DNA from: Brucella pseudogrignonensis
Lineage (GTDB): Bacteria; Pseudomonadota; Alphaproteobacteria; Rhizobiales; Rhizobiaceae
Direction of reading: 5' to 3'
Length of the DNA: 64,000 nt
Assembly (NCBI RefSeq): GCF_002252525.1
Contig: NZ_NNRM01000020.1
Span: forward strand, 1-64,000
Notes under the pieces: generated by a model
Databases searched by the model: none
The model's input: the letters and a program-made list of their open reading frames with translations, nothing else
What the model was told of the DNA's origin: nothing
Translations under genes and position numbers: made by a program
Shown: piece after piece, positions 61,197 to 64,000 of the stretch
How positions within the stretch are numbered: position 1 is the stretch's first letter
Layout: every line of letters begins with the position of its first letter

Positions 61197-61961
61197 ATGA
61201 CGAATAGTTCATCCGAAAAACTCGAATATCGAAATATTCTCGGCATCAAAGTTGTCTGTTTCGACTGGGACAGTTCATTCGCTTATTTTGAGAAGCGGAT
61301 CGAAAACCATGAATTCATGAAGCAGGGCTGGTTGAATGCCAACAATGCCAATATTGCGCATGAAGACCCGGCCTATATGGCAGCGCTTAAAGATTATCTG
61401 ATCCTGCCTGATGGTATTGGCGTCGATATCGCAAGCAAGGTCGCCTACGGTGAAAAATTCCCGGCCAATCTCAACGGCACGGACTTCATTCCCGGCCTGA
61501 TGCAGCACATCAAGCGGCCGATGAAAGTGGCGCTTCTGGGGGGCGGTCCCGGCGTTGCTGCAGATGCAGCGCACCTGTTCAAGAGGCAAATCCCGCAGCA
61601 CGATTTCCGCGTAATCTCCGACGGCTATTTCAAGCCCGCCGATATCGACGGTATTCTGGCTCAACTTAAAGAGTATCACCCGGATATTCTGCTGGTCGCC
61701 ATGGGCGTTCCCCGGCAGGAAATGTTCATCGACAAGCATATCACGGCAGAACATTGCACCATTGCGAGCGCTGTGGGTGCCTTGTTCGACCTGCATACGG
61801 GCCGCGTACAGCGTGCGCCCCATTGGGTCCGCACAGTCAAGATGGAGTGGGTGCATCGTCTGCTGCAGGAACCACGCCGTCTTGCGAAACGCTACCTCGT
61901 TGGCAATCCGGTTTTCCTCTGGCGCGTGGCGAAGGAAAAGCTCTCAGGGGGTAAGCCTTGA
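61197..61961 (+). CDS. WecG/TagA/CpsF-family glycosyltransferase
   Basis: This 254-aa enzyme of the WecG/TagA family transfers a sugar, often an N-acetylmannosamine-type residue, to a lipid-linked acceptor. Conserved parts are LPDGIGVDIASKVAYG, ALLGGGPGVAADAAHLF and VAMGVPRQEMFIDKH. It lies 2 bp past the preceding gene and shares its stop with the next start (TTGA). Confidence 0.9.
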   Translation: MTNSSSEKLEYRNILGIKVVCFDWDSSFAYFEKRIENHEFMKQGWLNANNANIAHEDPAYMAALKDYLILPDGIGVDIASKVAYGEKFPANLNGTDFIPGLMQHIKRPMKVALLGGGPGVAADAAHLFKRQIPQHDFRVISDGYFKPADIDGILAQLKEYHPDILLVAMGVPRQEMFIDKHITAEHCTIASAVGALFDLHTGRVQRAPHWVRTVKMEWVHRLLQEPRRLAKRYLVGNPVFLWRVAKEKLSGGKP

Positions 61962-62821
61962 AGACAGCAATTGTTACCGCCAGCTGGGATCAGGACTTTG
62001 AGCGCTGCAAGCTCTTATGCGAAACCATGGACAAACATGTCACCGGTTTCACCAAGCATTACATTCTTGTCGACAGCAAGGATGTAGCCCTCTTCCGGCA
62101 GATTGAGAGTGCAAACCGCATCGTGATCGATGAGCGTGATTTGCTGCCTTCCTGGATTCGCCCATTTCCTGACCCGACCTATCTCGGTCGCCGCCGTGTC
62201 TGGCTTTCTTTCAAAACCAAGCCATTGCGCGGCTGGCATGTACAGCAGTTGCGTCGCATTGCGTTGGCCAGCAAGGTGGAAGAAGACGGTCTCCTCTATA
62301 CTGATTCAGACACCGCTTTTGTGAAGCCCTTTGATTGCAACACACTCTGGCAGGGCGATAAGTTGCGCCTGTTCTATCGGCCCAATGCACTTGCCAATCC
62401 CGAATGGCCGGAGCATCCGGTCTGGGCGGAAAATGCCGGAAAACTGCTTGGCGTTAAAAATGGCAAAAGCGCGCTGAATGATTATATCGGCCAGCTTGTT
62501 TCCTGGCGCAGAGATTCAGTCGTCGGCATGTGCGAGCGGATCGAAAAGCACACCGGTCAGCATTGGGTTGCCGCAATCGGCAATGTCCGCCGCTTCTCGG
62601 AATGCTTCATCTACGGCCATTATGTCGATGATGTTCTGGAAGGCGCAGGCCATTTCCACGATACCCACGATCTCTGCCGTATGCAGTGGTTTGCACCACC
62701 GCCGAGCGAAGAAGAATTCCGTACCTTCATTGCCGAGATGGAACCGCATCAGGTTGCCATTGGTATGCAGTCATTCCTGAGCCTGTCAGTGAATGATATT
62801 CGCCGGATCATCGGCGCGTGA
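61958..62821 (+). CDS. Putative glycosyltransferase-like protein (DUF6492-type)
   Basis: This 287-aa soluble protein starts with a GT-A-like strand (KTAIVTASWDQDFERCKLLC) and carries a DxD-type motif in LLYTDSDTAFVKP, near residue 111. It probably transfers a sugar in the same pathway as its two upstream partners. The start is TTG 61958 with AGGGG upstream, overlapping the previous stop. The family name is from memory of the general pattern and is not certain. Confidence 0.7.
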   Translation: MKTAIVTASWDQDFERCKLLCETMDKHVTGFTKHYILVDSKDVALFRQIESANRIVIDERDLLPSWIRPFPDPTYLGRRRVWLSFKTKPLRGWHVQQLRRIALASKVEEDGLLYTDSDTAFVKPFDCNTLWQGDKLRLFYRPNALANPEWPEHPVWAENAGKLLGVKNGKSALNDYIGQLVSWRRDSVVGMCERIEKHTGQHWVAAIGNVRRFSECFIYGHYVDDVLEGAGHFHDTHDLCRMQWFAPPPSEEEFRTFIAEMEPHQVAIGMQSFLSLSVNDIRRIIGA

Positions 62822-62823
62822 TC

Positions 62824-62929
62824 TAGAGCATTTCCTGTTTTGATTGAGTTATTGGAAATGCTCTATCCATTTGTTTCTACGCGCATCTTTTTCCGAAAAC
62901 CGCTTCGCACTTTTCGGGATGCGCTCTAG
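62824..62929. repeat. Mosaic repeat after the 61958 gene
   Basis: The palindrome TAGAGCATTTCCT...GGAAATGCTCTA (62824-62864) is followed by the TTTCTACGCGCATC...CCGAAAACCGCTTCGCAC module ending GGGATGCGCTCTA. It starts 3 bp past the stop codon and is the cleanest two-module copy in the window. Confidence 0.87.
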
Positions 62930-62944
62930 TGGATTCAGAAGAAT

Positions 62945-62977
62945 AAAGCCCGGAGCACCAAACTCCGGGCTTTTTTA
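62945..62977. terminator. Bidirectional intrinsic terminator
   Basis: AAAGCCCGGAG (62945-62955) pairs perfectly with CTCCGGGCTTT (62963-62973) and is followed by TTTTTTA on the plus strand. The stop codon of the convergent flippase gene lies in this T run. It ends the plus-strand glycosyltransferase unit. Confidence 0.9.
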
Positions 62978-64000
62978 TACCCGCTTTGCAGGCAGTCTCA
63001 TGCTGGTATAGGTGAAAACCAGCGAGAGGATGTAGATGCCGGCAAAGACGAAGTTAAGCCCGGCAATCCAGTCGTTGTTGTCGCCGTGATAAAGCAGCAG
63101 AAGCCAGACGAACAAGGCCTTGGCCGCAGTCATCAGCACCATGCTTATAGTGCGCAGGCCAGACTGACCGCGCGCATAAAGAATTTCTGTCTGATACTCG
63201 ATGAGATTGCGGAAACCCGGCACCAGCAAAACCAGCGGCAGAAGACCGACAATCGGCGCCACGCTTGCACCGAGTGCTGTCGGGAAGAACTGCAGGAAGA
63301 TCACCATCGCGCCAAGGCCAGCAACCGACACGGCAAAAACCGCAAATTCCAGCCCTGCCCTGATGCGCAGCGACGCCAGCATATTCGGATTGCGCATGAG
63401 CTTTTGCACCAGCATCATATTAAACGAACGGATCGGCAGTGCCGTCAGGTCCACAAGGCGCATAATGATCGCATAGATACCCGCCGTGGTCGGCCCGCCA
63501 ATACTCAGAACCAGAAGCTTGTCGAGTTCGCTCTGGATATAGAACAACAATTCCGCCCCCATCACGGCGATGGAATCGGAAACGCGTCTTAAATAAAGGC
63601 GCGGCTCAAAACGCAGTTTCACTTTCGGATAGAAGCGCAACGCGAAAAGCAATGCCACCGCATTGGCAGCCAGATACCACCATGCCCAATGGGCGACATC
63701 ATGGTGAGCTGCCAGAAACATGAACAGCACGGCAGCAATGGCACGTGTGGTCGTGCCAAAAATCACCAGAAGCGCTGAGATGCCGAAGCGGCGCAGACCA
63801 TTATTGACGATGATGATCATTTCCGTCGAGCGCCAAAACAACGCTTCGGCAACCACCACCACAGCAAAGGGCAGGAATGAAATATCCCGGCTGAAGAAGA
63901 TGAAATAGACGATCCAGGAACAGAGCGCGAAAAGCGGCAGCGACAACAGCACCGCCACCAGATAGCCCGCGGTATAGGTTCCCAACAGCAAAGGCTTGAC
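62975..64000 (-). CDS. Polysaccharide flippase (Wzx/MATE-like), partial
   Basis: The 341 C-terminal residues of a multi-span membrane protein run to the right edge of the window without a stop or a convincing start, so the N-terminus is missing. About ten spans are visible. The pattern, including ELLFYIQSELDKLLVLSIGG, is that of oligosaccharide flippases that move lipid-linked repeat units across the inner membrane. It would complete the pathway with the ExoQ-like polymerase and glycosyltransferases nearby. Confidence 0.82.
   Translation of the reverse strand, partial: VKPLLLGTYTAGYLVAVLLSLPLFALCSWIVYFIFFSRDISFLPFAVVVVAEALFWRSTEMIIIVNNGLRRFGISALLVIFGTTTRAIAAVLFMFLAAHHDVAHWAWWYLAANAVALLFALRFYPKVKLRFEPRLYLRRVSDSIAVMGAELLFYIQSELDKLLVLSIGGPTTAGIYAIIMRLVDLTALPIRSFNMMLVQKLMRNPNMLASLRIRAGLEFAVFAVSVAGLGAMVIFLQFFPTALGASVAPIVGLLPLVLLVPGFRNLIEYQTEILYARGQSGLRTISMVLMTAAKALFVWLLLLYHGDNNDWIAGLNFVFAGIYILSLVFTYTSMRLPAKRV

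Noticed and set aside
1-64000. tRNA, rRNA, CRISPR or prophage content
   Set aside because: No cloverleaf, ribosomal, spacer-repeat or phage-like sequence was recognised on reading; the palindromes present vary in spacing and sequence and are not arrays.

Overview
The window looks like a Brucellaceae genome, most likely the Ochrobactrum side of the Brucella clade. The evidence is a VjbR-type LuxR regulator beside flhB, an FtcR/Rem-type flagellar regulator, the rhizobial-style motor genes motC and motE, the flbT/flaF pair, and many short mosaic palindromes that start or end in TAGAGC/GCTCTA. In classical Brucella the flagellar genes are reported as several separate loci. Here they form one nearly unbroken block, which suggests a free-living relative. 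No tRNA, rRNA, insertion sequence or CRISPR array was seen.

Layout: (1) 0.1-2.7 kb: an N-acetylglucosamine-kinase-like ATPase, an Rrf2 regulator and a CobW/ZigA-type zinc GTPase. (2) 3.2-6.7 kb: a complete zinc uptake locus, znuA diverging from znuC-znuB-zur, with Zur-box-like dyads before znuA/znuC and before the GTPase. (3) 6.7-7.1 kb: a small PilZ protein. (4) 7.2-42.7 kb: the flagellar block. Most transcription units run on the minus strand (FliL-like gene-flgN-flgJ; fliJ-fliR-flhA; fliQ-flgD-flbT-flaF; flgL-flgK-flgE; ftcR; a transglycosylase-fliK-motC-motB-fliH-like-fliF; fliC; fliP-fliL-flgH-motE-flgI-flgA-flgG-fliE-flgC-flgB; an anchored protein-fliI-flgF-DUF1217 gene). A divergent plus-strand unit carries motA-fliM-membrane protein-fliN-fliG-flhB. 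Together they supply the export gate, ATPase, rod, rings, hook, filament, C-ring and stator. No chemotaxis gene, fliA, flgM, fliD or fliS is present. (5) 42.8-45.2 kb: a small unknown protein, vjbR and a TetR regulator. (6) 45.4-48.3 kb: an EmrAB-like efflux pair, diverging from the TetR gene across two identical operators. (7) 48.8-52.9 kb: an ABC importer operon behind a good Pho-box match. (8) 53.0-55.2 kb: gnd and a MOSC protein. (9) 55.3-64 kb: a polysaccharide region with two sugar dehydrogenases, an ExoQ-like polymerase, several glycosyltransferases and a flippase that runs off the right edge.

The most interesting signals are non-coding. A tandem 11-bp motif (gene sense: CGCAAGCTT repeated at 11 bp) lies about 30-70 bp before flgJ, flhA, flgE, fliF, flgB, the DUF1217 gene and motA, always in the same orientation. 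It is a strong candidate for the FtcR operator and would define the regulon. Mosaic repeats abut gene ends so closely that the repeat's terminal TAG is itself the stop codon of fliQ, fliG, the 42.8-kb gene and the exoQ-like gene, and a repeat encodes the C-terminus of FlbT. A Pho box links the ABC importer to phosphorus supply. Unknown proteins embedded in the flagellar units (7173, 34100, 36792, 39684) are the best protein-level candidates for new function.
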